In this document: piece after piece, positions 1 through 9,323 of the stretch
Layout: every line of letters starts with the position of its first letter
How positions within the stretch are numbered: position 1 is the first letter of the stretch
Assembly (NCBI RefSeq): GCF_013836145.1
Contig: NZ_CP057483.1
Span: forward strand, 1,798,001 to 1,862,000
Direction of reading: 5' to 3'
From: Citrobacter sp. RHB25-C09
Lineage (GTDB): Bacteria > Pseudomonadota > Gammaproteobacteria > Enterobacterales > Enterobacteriaceae
DNA: 64,000 bases
Notes under the pieces: generated by a model
Seen by the model: the letters and a program-made list of their open reading frames with translations, nothing else
Database searches by the model: none
What the model was told of the DNA's origin: nothing
Position numbers and translations under genes: made by a program

Positions 1-1848
1 ATTGCGGTCGCGACGGTTGTTCTGACGCTTACGGCGATCCTGCTGACGCTCCTGCTTTTCTTCGGCTTTTGGTGCCGGTTGCTCAACCGGTTTGGTTTCT
101 TCGCTGCCGCTAAACAGGGCTTTTAGCGCGCTGAAGAAACGGCTTAACAGACCCGGCTCGGCTGGCGCGGCAGGGACCACAACAGATTTAGGTTCAGCGG
201 CCTTAACGACAGGCTCGGCAGGCGTAGGCGCTGGCGGCACTTCTGGCATTGCAAAGGTGGCCAGAGCCGGTTGCTCCGGACGTTTACGCTCTGCGTATTC
301 TTCTTCAGACGGCAGCGCCATCGCTTCTTCATGCAGCTTCGGCAGCATGTAGCTCAGCGTTGGCGTCTCTTCGCCTTTACGCACACGCAGTACGGAGTAA
401 TGCGGCGTTTCCATCTGATCGTTAGGAACGATGACACAACGAACGCCATCCTGACGCGTTTCAATGGCATTCACTGCGGTACGTTTTTCGTTGAGCAGAT
501 AAGAGGCAATTGGCACAGGAACAATCGCGTGGACTTCCTGGGTATTCTCTTTCAGCGCTTCTTCTTCGATCAGGCGCAGAATAGACAGGGACAGCGATTC
601 GTTATCACGCACGGTGCCGGTACCGCTACAGCGTGGGCAGACGTGGTGGCTGGATTCACCCAGCGATGGGCTCAGGCGCTGACGGGACATTTCCAGCAGG
701 CCGAAGCGAGAAATATGGCTGATTTGGATGCGCGCACGATCCTGACGTACCGCTTCACGCAGACGGTTCTCCACGGCGCGCTGATGGCGTACCGGCGTCA
801 TGTCGATGAAGTCGATAACAATCAGACCACCGAGGTCACGCAGACGCAGCTGGCGCGCAATTTCGTCGGCGGCTTCCAGGTTGGTGTTAAATGCCGTTTC
901 TTCGATATCGCCGCCGCGGGTAGCGCGAGCGGAGTTGATGTCGATAGCGGTTAACGCTTCGGTGCTGTCGATAACAATAGAGCCACCGGAGGGCAGACGC
1001 ACTTCACGCTGGAAGGCGGATTCAATCTGCGATTCGATCTGGTAGTGGCTGAACAGCGGGATTTCACCGGTGTACAGTTTGATTTTGCTGCTGAAGTCCG
1101 GACGACCCAATGCGGCAATGTGCTGGCGAGCCAGTTCAAGCACTTTCGGGTTATCAATCAGAATTTCACCAATGTCCTGACGCAGATAGTCGCGGAAGGC
1201 GCGCACAATCACGTTGCTTTCCTGGTGGATCAGGAACGGAGCAGGGCGGCTTTCCGCGGCTTTCTGAATGGCTTCCCAGTGTTTCAGGCGGAAGCTTAAA
1301 TCCCACTGCAGCGCTTCGGCGGATTTACCCACGCCAGCGGTACGCACGATAAGCCCCATGCCATCAGGCAGTTCCAGGCTTGCCAGCGCTTCTTTCAGTT
1401 CGGTGCGATCGTCGCCTTCGATACGACGAGAGATACCGCCCGCACGCGGGTTGTTTGGCATCAGTACCAGATAACTCCCCGCCAGGCTGATAAAGGTGGT
1501 CAGCGCAGCGCCTTTATTGCCGCGTTCTTCTTTATCAATCTGGACAATAACTTCCTGGCCTTCACGCAACACATCTTTGATGTTGGGGCGACCATGAGCG
1601 TTATAGTTTGCGGGAAAATATTCGCGGGCAATTTCTTTTAACGGGAGGAAACCGTGACGTTCAGCGCCGTAGTCAACAAAAGCAGCTTCCAGACTCGGTT
1701 CGATACGGGTAATTTTGCCTTTATAGATGTTCGCTTTTTTCTGCTCGTGTCCAGGACTTTCAATATCCAGATCGTACAGACGCTGCCCATCTACAAGGGC
1801 AACACGCAACTCTTCCTGCTGAGTTGCGTTGATTAACATTCTTTTCAT
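1..1848 (-). CDS. rne: Ribonuclease E (5' part of gene, runs off the left edge)
   Basis: The first 616 codons of RNase E are present; the rest lies left of the window. RNase E is the essential endonuclease of mRNA decay and rRNA/tRNA processing and the scaffold of the RNA degradosome at the inner membrane. The start is the ATG read leftward from 1848 (MKRMLINATQ). The N-terminal S1 RNA-binding region, the catalytic DNase I-like region with its paired acidic residues (IVIDFIDM), and the zinc-link motif CPRCSG are all readable. The coding sequence then enters the proline- and alanine-rich linker before the window ends. It is transcribed away from rluC behind a long leader. Identification rests on near-identity to the E. 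coli protein as I recall it; the C-terminal scaffold cannot be judged. Confidence 0.97.
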   Translation of the reverse strand, partial: MKRMLINATQQEELRVALVDGQRLYDLDIESPGHEQKKANIYKGKITRIEPSLEAAFVDYGAERHGFLPLKEIAREYFPANYNAHGRPNIKDVLREGQEVIVQIDKEERGNKGAALTTFISLAGSYLVLMPNNPRAGGISRRIEGDDRTELKEALASLELPDGMGLIVRTAGVGKSAEALQWDLSFRLKHWEAIQKAAESRPAPFLIHQESNVIVRAFRDYLRQDIGEILIDNPKVLELARQHIAALGRPDFSSKIKLYTGEIPLFSHYQIESQIESAFQREVRLPSGGSIVIDSTEALTAIDINSARATRGGDIEETAFNTNLEAADEIARQLRLRDLGGLIVIDFIDMTPVRHQRAVENRLREAVRQDRARIQISHISRFGLLEMSRQRLSPSLGESSHHVCPRCSGTGTVRDNESLSLSILRLIEEEALKENTQEVHAIVPVPIASYLLNEKRTAVNAIETRQDGVRCVIVPNDQMETPHYSVLRVRKGEETPTLSYMLPKLHEEAMALPSEEEYAERKRPEQPALATFAMPEVPPAPTPAEPVVKAAEPKSVVVPAAPAEPGLLSRFFSALKALFSGSEETKPVEQPAPKAEEKQERQQDRRKRQNNRRDRN

Positions 1849-2210
1849 CGTAACTTACTCATTATTCTTACATTGACGACTAAGCTGCGGGCAGAGTAAT
1901 GCCTTTCCGGGTATGAACCGATGGCCTCGTGTCTATTCGCGTCGCCAACCTCACGGTTATCGTCAGCTCAAAGAGGCGCAGAGTGTCGGTTGCCTGTATT
2001 TCATACGGAAACACAGCGCAATTATCAGGGGGACCGCCTGGGTATTACTCTCCAGAGAAGATCCAATCTACCGGTAAGGACTGCAACCCGCAGCCCGCTA
2101 ACTGTCTGAAAGATCAATACGTCTTACGCCATTGCTGCGTGGATGATCGCTCGGACAAAATATGTCTTTCCGTAAAATTCCTTGCTTAAACAAGATTCGA
2201 CACGGAAGCG
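1849..2210 (-). promoter_or_regulatory. Long rne leader (autoregulatory 5' UTR) and rne/rluC intergenic region
   Basis: The 572 bp between rne (start 1848) and rluC (start 2421) contain no convincing gene. In E. coli the rne mRNA has a leader of about 361 nt whose hairpins let RNase E cut its own message. The spacing here fits such a leader, and I place its end near 2210 by analogy only. The remaining stretch to 2420 should hold the divergent rne and rluC promoters. I did not fold the leader or map its hairpins. Confidence 0.5.
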
Positions 2211-2420
2211 GTGACATTATTCCACTGCTCACCGCGTTATAGCAAGTTGACTTTTACCATTTATCACCCGCTTACTCACAGTTTTTTCACTTCTGAGCGA
2301 TGATTGGTTTAATAACCACCAAATCAACAATCACGGATGTTCGTCGTGGGTGATAAAGATAAATATAAGCATAGAAAAATGAGTGGCGCTAATCCGTATG
2401 GCTATTTAGAATCGGCCCCC

Positions 2421-3374
2421 ATGAAAACAGAGACTCCATCCGTAAAAATTGTTGCCATTACTGCTGACGAAGCGGGGCAACGCATCGACAACTTTTTGCG
2501 TACCCAACTGAAAGGCGTACCGAAAAGCATGATTTATCGCATTTTGCGTAAAGGCGAAGTGCGGGTGAATAAAAAGCGTATTAAACCGGAATATAAGCTG
2601 GTTGCTGGCGATGAAATCCGTATTCCGCCGGTGCGCGTTGCTGAACGCGAGGAAGAGGCCGTTTCGCCTCATCTGCAAAAGGTGGCGGCGCTGGCTGACG
2701 TCATCCTTTATGAAGACGACCATATCCTGGTGCTGAATAAACCTTCGGGGACTGCAGTACACGGCGGCAGTGGTTTAAGCTTTGGCGTGATTGAAGGTCT
2801 GCGTGCGTTGCGCCCAGAGGCGCGCTTCCTTGAACTGGTGCATCGTCTTGATCGTGACACCTCTGGCGTGCTGTTGGTCGCTAAAAAGCGTTCGGCGCTG
2901 CGTTCACTGCATGAACAACTGCGTGAAAAAGGGATGCAAAAGGATTACCTGGCGCTGGTGCGGGGGCAGTGGCAGTCGCATGTGAAAAACGTACAGGCAC
3001 CGCTGTTAAAGAATATTCTGCAAAGCGGTGAGCGTATTGTGCGTGTGAACCAGGAAGGGAAGCCGTCGGAGACGCGATTTAAGGTGGAAGAGCGTTATGC
3101 TTTTGCCACACTGGTTCGCTGTAGCCCGGTGACCGGGAGAACCCATCAGATTCGCGTTCACACTCAATATGCCGGGCATCCTATCGCCTTTGACGATCGC
3201 TATGGTGACCGGGAATTTGATAAGCAACTGGCGGGAACCGGGTTATCGCGCCTGTTTTTGCATGCGGCGGCGCTTAAGTTTACGCATCCTGGAACGGGAG
3301 AGGTGCTGCGCATTGAAGCGCCGATGGACGAACAGTTGAAACATTGTCTTCAGGTGTTGCGTAAGCCATCTTGA
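2421..3374 (+). CDS. rluC: 23S rRNA pseudouridine synthase (positions 955/2504/2580)
   Basis: RluC converts three uridines of 23S rRNA to pseudouridine. The 317-residue product has an N-terminal S4-like RNA-binding domain (about residues 19-80) and the RluA-family catalytic domain with HRLDRDTSG, in which Asp144 is the catalytic residue. An ATG 28 codons upstream (2337) is in frame, but the start at 2421 (MKTETPSVKI) matches the E. coli protein and avoids an unconserved extension. The product is two residues shorter than the E. coli protein because of a small gap near residue 275. It stands alone, divergent from rne and convergent with yceF. Confidence 0.96.
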   Translation: MKTETPSVKIVAITADEAGQRIDNFLRTQLKGVPKSMIYRILRKGEVRVNKKRIKPEYKLVAGDEIRIPPVRVAEREEEAVSPHLQKVAALADVILYEDDHILVLNKPSGTAVHGGSGLSFGVIEGLRALRPEARFLELVHRLDRDTSGVLLVAKKRSALRSLHEQLREKGMQKDYLALVRGQWQSHVKNVQAPLLKNILQSGERIVRVNQEGKPSETRFKVEERYAFATLVRCSPVTGRTHQIRVHTQYAGHPIAFDDRYGDREFDKQLAGTGLSRLFLHAAALKFTHPGTGEVLRIEAPMDEQLKHCLQVLRKPS

Positions 3375-3377
3375 TAG

Positions 3378-3442
3378 CAGGGCCATCCGTCTGCTTGCCG
3401 GATGGCCCTGCGCTTATCCGGCCTACAGGCCTGACGCTGCGG
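3378..3442. repeat. REP-type palindrome and bidirectional terminator between rluC and yceF
   Basis: A hairpin with arms CAGGGCCATCCG and CGGATGGCCCTG (3378-3410) is followed by the REP core 'gcttatccggcctac'. It fills the gap between two convergent genes, so it may end transcripts from both sides. Similar REP units recur at about 24655, 30160, 38860, 44275 and 47868. Confidence 0.8.
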
Positions 3443-4027
3443 CTACACCAGCAGCGGATTCATCTCTTCCCGTCGCAGCATCTGACACAGCGCAATCAGC
3501 GGCAGACCAATCAGCGTATTGGGGTCGCGACCCTCTAAACGCTCAAAGAGCGCAATCCCCAGCCCTTCGCTTTTAAAACTACCGGCACAGTGCAGTGGAC
3601 GCTCTTTGCGCACGTAGTCTTCAATTTCTGTTTCGCTGAGGTGGCGAAAGTGGACGTCGAACGGTTCCGCTTCCGTTTGCAAATGCCCCGTCGCGGAGTT
3701 ATACAATGCCAGACCGGTATAGAAAGTAATGATATTACCGCTGGCTTTGCTTAACTGCTGACAGGCTCTCTCTTCGGTTAAGGGTTTGCCTGTGATCTCG
3801 CCATCCAGCACGCAGACCTGATCGGAACCAATAATAAGGTGCGCCGGAAAGCGTTGTGCCAGCGACTGTGCCTTTTCCTGCGCCAGACGCAACACCAGAT
3901 GGCGCGGAGACTCACCCGGCATCGGCGTTTCATCAACTTCCGGTGCGGCGCATTCAAAGGGAATAGCGAGCTTTTCCAGCAGGGCGCGTCGCCAGGGGGA
4001 AGTGGAAGCAAGAATCAGTTTTGGCAT
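3443..4027 (-). CDS. yceF: Maf-family 7-methyl-GTP pyrophosphatase
   Basis: This 194-residue Maf-like nucleotide pyrophosphatase hydrolyses m7GTP, a house-cleaning reaction that keeps modified nucleotides out of RNA. The N-terminal ILASTSPWRR motif, the PEVDET segment and the catalytic Asp69 in IIGSDQVC are present, as is the SFKSEG motif further on. Length equals the E. coli protein. It is convergent with rluC and divergent from yceD. Minor change: the last residues are LLV rather than the LMG of E. coli. Confidence 0.95.
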   Translation of the reverse strand: MPKLILASTSPWRRALLEKLAIPFECAAPEVDETPMPGESPRHLVLRLAQEKAQSLAQRFPAHLIIGSDQVCVLDGEITGKPLTEERACQQLSKASGNIITFYTGLALYNSATGHLQTEAEPFDVHFRHLSETEIEDYVRKERPLHCAGSFKSEGLGIALFERLEGRDPNTLIGLPLIALCQMLRREEMNPLLV

Positions 4028-4168
4028 ATTTTTATCACCAGATATAGCGTATCGACGCAGGTCATTTTAAACTACACGCCGCAATGTGTGCGAATTATTG
4101 GCAAAAGGCAACCGTAGGCTGCCTTTTTCTTTGACTCTATGACGTTACAAAGTTAATATGCGCGCCCT
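4028..4168 (+). ncRNA. sraB: Possible SraB small RNA in the yceF-yceD gap
   Basis: E. coli encodes the small RNA SraB in exactly this gap, on the strand of yceD. The gap here is of similar length and ends in a terminator-like hairpin (AAAGGCA/TGCCTTTTT, about 4104-4127) before the yceD start. I base this on position and the hairpin only; I did not align it to SraB, so exact ends and existence are uncertain. Confidence 0.3.
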
Positions 4169-4690
4169 ATGCAAAAGGTAAAATTACCCCTGACTCTTGA
4201 TCCGGTTCGTACGGCTCAAAAACGCCTCGATTATGAAGGTATCTATACTTCTGATCTGGTAGAGCGCGTCGCCGATTCTGTAGTCAGTGTGGACACTGAT
4301 GTGGAATGCTCCATGTCGTTCGCTATCGATAACCAACGCCTCGCGGTAATAACCGGTGACGCGAAGGTGACGGTAACGCTCGCATGCCAGCGTTGCGGGA
4401 AGCCGTTTACGCATCATGTTCACACAACGTATTGTTTCAGTCCGGTTCGTTCTGACGAACAGGCTGAAGCACTCCCGGAAGCGTATGAACCGATTGAGGT
4501 TAACGAATTCGGTGAAATCGATCTGCTGGCAATGGTTGAAGATGAAATCATCCTCTCCTTGCCGGTAGTTCCGGTGCATGATTCTGAACACTGTGAAGTG
4601 TCCGAGGCGGACATGGTCTTTGGGGAACTGCCTGATGAAGCGCAAAAACCAAACCCATTTGCCGTATTAGCCAGCTTAAAGCGTAAGTAA
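4169..4690 (+). CDS. yceD: DUF177 protein, 23S rRNA accumulation protein YceD
   Basis: YceD is a 173-residue protein of the DUF177 family, first gene of the ribosomal protein L32/fatty acid cluster. A CQRC motif at residues 73-76 sits in the middle of the protein. Its role is linked to 23S rRNA accumulation in bacteria and plants, but the mechanism is not clear. The gene ends 51 bp before rpmF, and the two are co-transcribed in E. coli. The length and the C-terminal NPFAVLASLK motif match the family. Confidence 0.93.
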   Translation: MQKVKLPLTLDPVRTAQKRLDYEGIYTSDLVERVADSVVSVDTDVECSMSFAIDNQRLAVITGDAKVTVTLACQRCGKPFTHHVHTTYCFSPVRSDEQAEALPEAYEPIEVNEFGEIDLLAMVEDEIILSLPVVPVHDSEHCEVSEADMVFGELPDEAQKPNPFAVLASLKRK

Positions 4691-4729
4691 TAGGTGCTCC
4701 CTACGAAAGCAGGGATAAACCGTAATTGA

Positions 4730-4915
<186 letters not shown>

Positions 4916-4995
4916 TCACGCTTTTGCGTGATGAAGCTTAGTGAGGAATTTCCCCGTTTATACGGGGAATGACCAAACCAGGCGGCGAAGAAACC

Positions 4996-6072
4996 TTGAC
5001 ACGTCTAACCCTGGCGTTAGATGTCATGGGGGGAGATTTTGGCCCTTCCGTGACAGTGCCTGCAGCACTGCAGGCACTGAACTCTAATTCACAACTCACA
5101 CTTCTTTTAGTCGGGGATCCCGATACAATCACGCCATTACTTGCTAAAGCTGACTTTGAACAACGTTCCCGTCTGCAGATTATCCCTGCACAGTCAGTTA
5201 TCGCCAGTGATGCCAGGCCTTCGCAGGCTATCCGCACCAGTCGCGGTAGCTCAATGCGCGTCGCGCTGGAACTCGTGAAAGAAGGGCGAGCACAAGCCTG
5301 TGTCAGTGCCGGAAATACCGGAGCGTTGATGGGGCTGGCGAAATTGCTGCTCAAGCCGTTGGACGGTATTGAGCGTCCTGCGCTGGTGACGGTATTGCCG
5401 CACCAGCAAAAAGGAAAAACGGTGGTTCTTGATTTGGGCGCCAACGTTGACTGTGACAGCACAATGCTGGTGCAGTTTGCGATTATGGGGTCGGTTCTCG
5501 CGGAAGAGGTGGTGGGTATTACCAATCCTCGCGTGGCGCTGCTCAATATCGGCGAAGAAGAAACCAAGGGGCTTAACAGTATTCGGGATGCCTCTGCGGT
5601 GTTAAAAGCAATCCCTTCCGTCAATTACATCGGCTATCTTGAAGCCAATGAACTGTTGACAGGGAAAACGGATGTACTGGTATGTGACGGTTTTACCGGT
5701 AATGTCACATTAAAGACGATGGAAGGGGTTGTCAGAATGTTTCTTTCACTGCTGAAGACTCAGGGTGAGGGGAAAAAACGGTCGTGGTGGCTGCTGATAT
5801 TAAAACGTTGGTTACAAAAAAGCCTGACGAGGCGATTCAGTCACCTCAACCCCGACCAGTATAACGGCGCCTGTCTGTTAGGATTGCGCGGCACGGTGAT
5901 AAAAAGTCATGGTGCGGCCAATCAGCGAGCCTTTACCGTCGCGATTGAACAGGCAGTGCAGGCGGTGCAGCGACAAGTTCCTCAGCGAATTGCCGCTCGC
6001 CTGGAATCTGTATACCCAGCTGGATTCACGCTGCTGGATGCTGGCAATGGCGACACATCACAGCCACACTGA
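4996..6072 (+). CDS. plsX: Phosphate acyltransferase PlsX
   Basis: PlsX makes acyl-phosphate from acyl-ACP, feeding acyl groups into phosphatidic acid synthesis at the membrane. The start is uncertain. I chose TTG at 4996 (MTRLTLALDVMGGDFGPS), which gives 358 residues and matches the E. coli protein. An in-frame ATG at 4969 would add nine residues (MTKPGGEET). A short inverted repeat (TTCCCC...GGGGAA, about 4949-4968) sits directly before that ATG and could mask it. The LDVMGGD, SAGNTGA and NIGEEE motifs are all present. It is followed by fabH after a 78-bp gap. Confidence 0.94.
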   Translation: MTRLTLALDVMGGDFGPSVTVPAALQALNSNSQLTLLLVGDPDTITPLLAKADFEQRSRLQIIPAQSVIASDARPSQAIRTSRGSSMRVALELVKEGRAQACVSAGNTGALMGLAKLLLKPLDGIERPALVTVLPHQQKGKTVVLDLGANVDCDSTMLVQFAIMGSVLAEEVVGITNPRVALLNIGEEETKGLNSIRDASAVLKAIPSVNYIGYLEANELLTGKTDVLVCDGFTGNVTLKTMEGVVRMFLSLLKTQGEGKKRSWWLLILKRWLQKSLTRRFSHLNPDQYNGACLLGLRGTVIKSHGAANQRAFTVAIEQAVQAVQRQVPQRIAARLESVYPAGFTLLDAGNGDTSQPH

Positions 6073-6150
6073 TAAAGTGTGTCTGGGTGGCCTCCGGCCT
6101 CTGTGTAGTTTGTGATTCGCGGTATATAACCGAAAAGTGACTGAGCGTAC

Positions 6151-7104
6151 ATGTATACGAAGATTATTGGTACTGGCAGCTATCTGCCTGAACAGGTGCG
6201 GACTAACGCCGATCTGGAAAAAATGGTCGATACGTCTGACGAGTGGATTGTCACCCGTACAGGTATCCGTGAACGCCATATTGCAGCGCCAAATGAAACC
6301 GTTTCGACGATGGGCTTCATCGCTGCACAACGCGCGCTCGAAATGGCGGGTATTTCCAGCGATCAGATTGGCTTGATTGTGGTAGCAACCACCTCAGCAA
6401 CACATGCTTTCCCTAGCGCAGCGTGCCAGATCCAGAGCATGCTGGGCGTTAAAGGTTGCCCGGCGTTTGACGTCGCCGCGGCCTGCGCTGGCTTTACCTA
6501 CGCGTTAAGCGTGGCGGATATGTACGTTAAATCCGGCGCTGTTAAACATGCGCTGGTGATTGGTTCTGACGTGCTGGCGCGCACCTGCGATCCGACCGAT
6601 CGCGGGACGATTATTATTTTTGGCGACGGTGCCGGGGCCGCTGTACTGAGCGCATCCGAAGAGCCGGGCATTATCTCTACGCATTTACACGCTGACGGTA
6701 GCTATGGTGAATTGCTGACGCTGCCGAATGCCGATCGCGTGAATCCGGAAAACTCCATTCACCTGACGATGGCTGGCAACGAAGTGTTCAAAGTGGCAGT
6801 GACGGAACTCGCGCACATTGTTGATGAGACGCTGGAAGCCAATAATCTGGACCGCTCAGCGCTTGACTGGCTGGTGCCTCACCAGGCTAACCTGCGCATT
6901 ATCAGCGCAACGGCTAAAAAGCTGGGGATGTCGATGGACAACGTCGTTGTCACCCTGGACAGACACGGCAATACGTCGGCAGCTTCTGTACCGTGCGCAC
7001 TGGATGAAGCCGTGCGTGACGGCCGAATTAAAGCCGGGCAGCTTGTGCTGCTTGAAGCCTTTGGCGGTGGTTTCACCTGGGGCTCCGCGCTGGTTCGTTT
7101 CTAG
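6151..7104 (+). CDS. fabH: 3-oxoacyl-ACP synthase III (KAS III)
   Basis: FabH starts fatty acid synthesis by condensing acetyl-CoA with malonyl-ACP. The 317-residue protein has the catalytic Cys112 in AAACAGFTYAL, the His in WLVPHQAN and the Asn in DRHGNTSAAS, which together form the KAS III triad. It ends with the conserved GGGFTWGSALVRF. The gene lies 15 bp upstream of fabD in the fab cluster, so co-transcription is likely. Confidence 0.98.
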   Translation: MYTKIIGTGSYLPEQVRTNADLEKMVDTSDEWIVTRTGIRERHIAAPNETVSTMGFIAAQRALEMAGISSDQIGLIVVATTSATHAFPSAACQIQSMLGVKGCPAFDVAAACAGFTYALSVADMYVKSGAVKHALVIGSDVLARTCDPTDRGTIIIFGDGAGAAVLSASEEPGIISTHLHADGSYGELLTLPNADRVNPENSIHLTMAGNEVFKVAVTELAHIVDETLEANNLDRSALDWLVPHQANLRIISATAKKLGMSMDNVVVTLDRHGNTSAASVPCALDEAVRDGRIKAGQLVLLEAFGGGFTWGSALVRF

Positions 7105-7119
7105 TATAAGGATTTAAAC

Positions 7120-8049
7120 ATGACGCAATTTGCATTTGTATTCCCTGGACAGGGTTCTCAGACCGTCGGGATGCTGGCGGATATGGCCGCGAATTATCCT
7201 GTTGTTGAAGAAACCTTTGCTGAAGCTTCTGCGGCGCTGGGTTATGACCTGTGGGCGCTGACGCAGCAGGGGCCGGCTGAAGAACTGAATAAAACCTGGC
7301 AGACCCAGCCGGTACTGTTAGCCGCGTCTGTGGCCCTGTTCCGCGTGTGGCAACAGCAGGGCGGCAAAGCGCCTGCACTTATGGCAGGCCATAGCCTGGG
7401 TGAATACTCTGCGCTGGTCTGTGCCGGCGTCATGAATTTTGCTGATGCAGTACGTCTGGTCGAAATGCGTGGTAAATTCATGCAGGAAGCCGTTCCGGAA
7501 GGCACCGGCGGAATGTCGGCTATCATCGGTCTGGATGACGCTTCCATTGCAAAAGCCTGTGAAGAAGCGGCGGAAGGTCAGGTGGTTTCTCCGGTGAACT
7601 TTAACTCGCCGGGGCAGGTGGTTATTGCCGGACACAAAGAGGCCGTTGAACGTGCTGGTGCCGCGTGCAAAGCTGCTGGCGCAAAACGTGCGCTGCCGCT
7701 GCCTGTCAGCGTCCCGTCCCACTGTGCGTTGATGAAACCCGCAGCGGAAAAACTGGCCGTTGAATTAGCAAAAATTACTTTTAACGCCCCGTCTGTACCG
7801 GTTATCAACAACGTTGATGTGAAGTGTGAAACTGACGCAGCGGCGATCCGCGACGCACTGGTACGCCAACTGTACAGTCCGGTACAGTGGACGAAGAGCG
7901 TCGAATTTATGGCGGCACAAGGTGTCGAACATCTTTATGAAGTGGGCCCAGGTAAAGTCCTCACTGGCCTGACGAAACGCATTGTGGATACCCTGACTGC
8001 CTCGGCTCTGAACGAGCCGGCGGCGATGTCTGCGGCGCTTGAGCAATAA
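7120..8049 (+). CDS. fabD: Malonyl-CoA:ACP transacylase
   Basis: FabD moves the malonyl group from CoA to acyl carrier protein, supplying the extender unit for fatty acid elongation. The 309-residue protein shows the N-terminal FPGQGSQ motif, the nucleophile Ser92 in GHSLGEYSAL and the catalytic His in VPSHCALM. Length equals E. coli FabD. It has its own ribosome-binding site (taaggatttaaac) and a 12-bp gap to fabG. Confidence 0.98.
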   Translation: MTQFAFVFPGQGSQTVGMLADMAANYPVVEETFAEASAALGYDLWALTQQGPAEELNKTWQTQPVLLAASVALFRVWQQQGGKAPALMAGHSLGEYSALVCAGVMNFADAVRLVEMRGKFMQEAVPEGTGGMSAIIGLDDASIAKACEEAAEGQVVSPVNFNSPGQVVIAGHKEAVERAGAACKAAGAKRALPLPVSVPSHCALMKPAAEKLAVELAKITFNAPSVPVINNVDVKCETDAAAIRDALVRQLYSPVQWTKSVEFMAAQGVEHLYEVGPGKVLTGLTKRIVDTLTASALNEPAAMSAALEQ

Positions 8050-8061
8050 AAGAGGAACACC

Positions 8062-8796
8062 ATGAGTTTTGAAGGAAAAGTTGCGCTGGTTACCGGTGCA
8101 AGTCGCGGTATTGGCCGTGCCATTGCTGAAACGCTCGTTGCCCGTGGCGCGACCGTTATCGGTACAGCTACCAGCGAAAATGGCGCTCAGGCCATTAGCG
8201 ATTACTTAGGTGCGAACGGGAAAGGTCTGATGTTGAATGTGACTGATCCTGCATCTATTGAATCCGTCCTGGAAAAAATTCGCGCAGAATTTGGCGAAGT
8301 CGATATCCTGGTCAATAATGCCGGTATCACTCGTGATAATCTGTTAATGCGAATGAAAGATGATGAGTGGAACGATATTCTCGAAACCAATCTTTCATCC
8401 GTTTACCGCCTGTCAAAAGCGGTAATGCGCGCTATGATGAAAAAGCGTCATGGACGTATTATCACTGTCGGTTCTGTGGTTGGTACCATGGGAAATGCGG
8501 GTCAGACTAACTACGCTGCGGCGAAAGCAGGTCTGATCGGCTTCAGTAAATCGCTGGCACGTGAAGTTGCGTCCCGCGGTATTACTGTAAACGTTGTTGC
8601 TCCGGGTTTTATTGAAACGGACATGACGCGTGCGCTGACGGATGAGCAGCGTGCGGGTACGCTGGCGGCAGTACCTGCGGGGCGCTTAGGCTCTCCGAAC
8701 GAAATCGCCAGTGCGGTTGCATTTTTAGCTTCTGACGAAGCAAGTTACATCACAGGTGAGACTTTGCACGTCAATGGCGGGATGTATATGGTTTAA
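8062..8796 (+). CDS. fabG: 3-oxoacyl-ACP reductase
   Basis: FabG is the NADPH-dependent reductase that performs the first reduction of each elongation round. The 244-residue SDR protein has the nucleotide-binding TGASRGIGRAIA motif, NNAGIT, and the catalytic Ser-Tyr-Lys set in GSVVG and YAAAKAG. It ends in the family's VNGGMYMV. It follows fabD closely (12 bp, with an AGAGGAA ribosome-binding site). The 200 bp after it carry the separate acpP promoter. Confidence 0.98.
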   Translation: MSFEGKVALVTGASRGIGRAIAETLVARGATVIGTATSENGAQAISDYLGANGKGLMLNVTDPASIESVLEKIRAEFGEVDILVNNAGITRDNLLMRMKDDEWNDILETNLSSVYRLSKAVMRAMMKKRHGRIITVGSVVGTMGNAGQTNYAAAKAGLIGFSKSLAREVASRGITVNVVAPGFIETDMTRALTDEQRAGTLAAVPAGRLGSPNEIASAVAFLASDEASYITGETLHVNGGMYMV

Positions 8797-8923
8797 CCAC
8801 GTTACGCAATTCATTCCGGCAGCTTTGGCGGCCAGAATGATGTTGTGTAGAAAAAAATTTGCGTTATCTGGGCGAATGGCCTCAAAATAACGTAAAATCG
8901 TGGTAAGACCTGCCGGGATTTAG

Positions 8924-8951
8924 TTGCAAATTTTTCAACATTTTATACACT
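8924..8951 (+). promoter_or_regulatory. acpP promoter
   Basis: A -35 like TTGCAA (8924-8929) and a -10 like TACACT (8946-8951) are separated by 16 bp in the fabG-acpP gap. E. coli has a strong separate acpP promoter at the matching place, which fits the high abundance of acyl carrier protein. A clear ribosome-binding site (TAGGAAATTTAAGAG) precedes the acpP ATG. Confidence 0.65.
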
Positions 8952-8996
8952 ACGAAAACCATCGCGAAAGCGAGTTTTGATAGGAAATTTAAGAGT

Positions 8997-9233
8997 ATGA
9001 GCACTATCGAAGAACGCGTTAAGAAAATTATCGGCGAGCAGCTGGGCGTTAAGCAGGAAGAAGTTACCAACAATGCCTCTTTTGTTGAAGACCTGGGCGC
9101 AGATTCTCTTGACACCGTTGAGCTGGTAATGGCTCTGGAAGAAGAGTTTGATACTGAGATTCCGGACGAAGAAGCTGAGAAAATCACCACCGTTCAGGCT
9201 GCCATTGATTATATCAACGGCCACCAGGCGTAA
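8997..9233 (+). CDS. acpP: Acyl carrier protein
   Basis: The 78-residue, strongly acidic AcpP carries growing acyl chains on a 4'-phosphopantetheine arm through all steps of fatty acid synthesis. The arm attaches to the Ser of [10 protein letters not shown]. The protein begins [18 protein letters not shown] and appears essentially identical to that of E. coli. It sits between fabG and fabF, with its own promoter and a terminator-like hairpin after it, so much of its transcript is probably monocistronic. Confidence 0.99.
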
Positions 9234-9244
9234 GTGAACATCTC

Positions 9245-9272
9245 CAGGCGGTCATTCGACCGCCTGAGTTTT
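9245..9272 (+). terminator. Terminator after acpP
   Basis: Perfect 9-bp arms CAGGCGGTC and GACCGCCTG with an ATTC loop, then a T-rich run, lie 11 bp after the acpP stop. It is probably partial, since fabF follows at 9324 and can be co-transcribed. Confidence 0.8.
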
Positions 9273-9323
9273 ATCTTTTTGTCCCACTAGAATCGTTTAT
9301 TTTTCCCTCCCTGGAGGACAACC

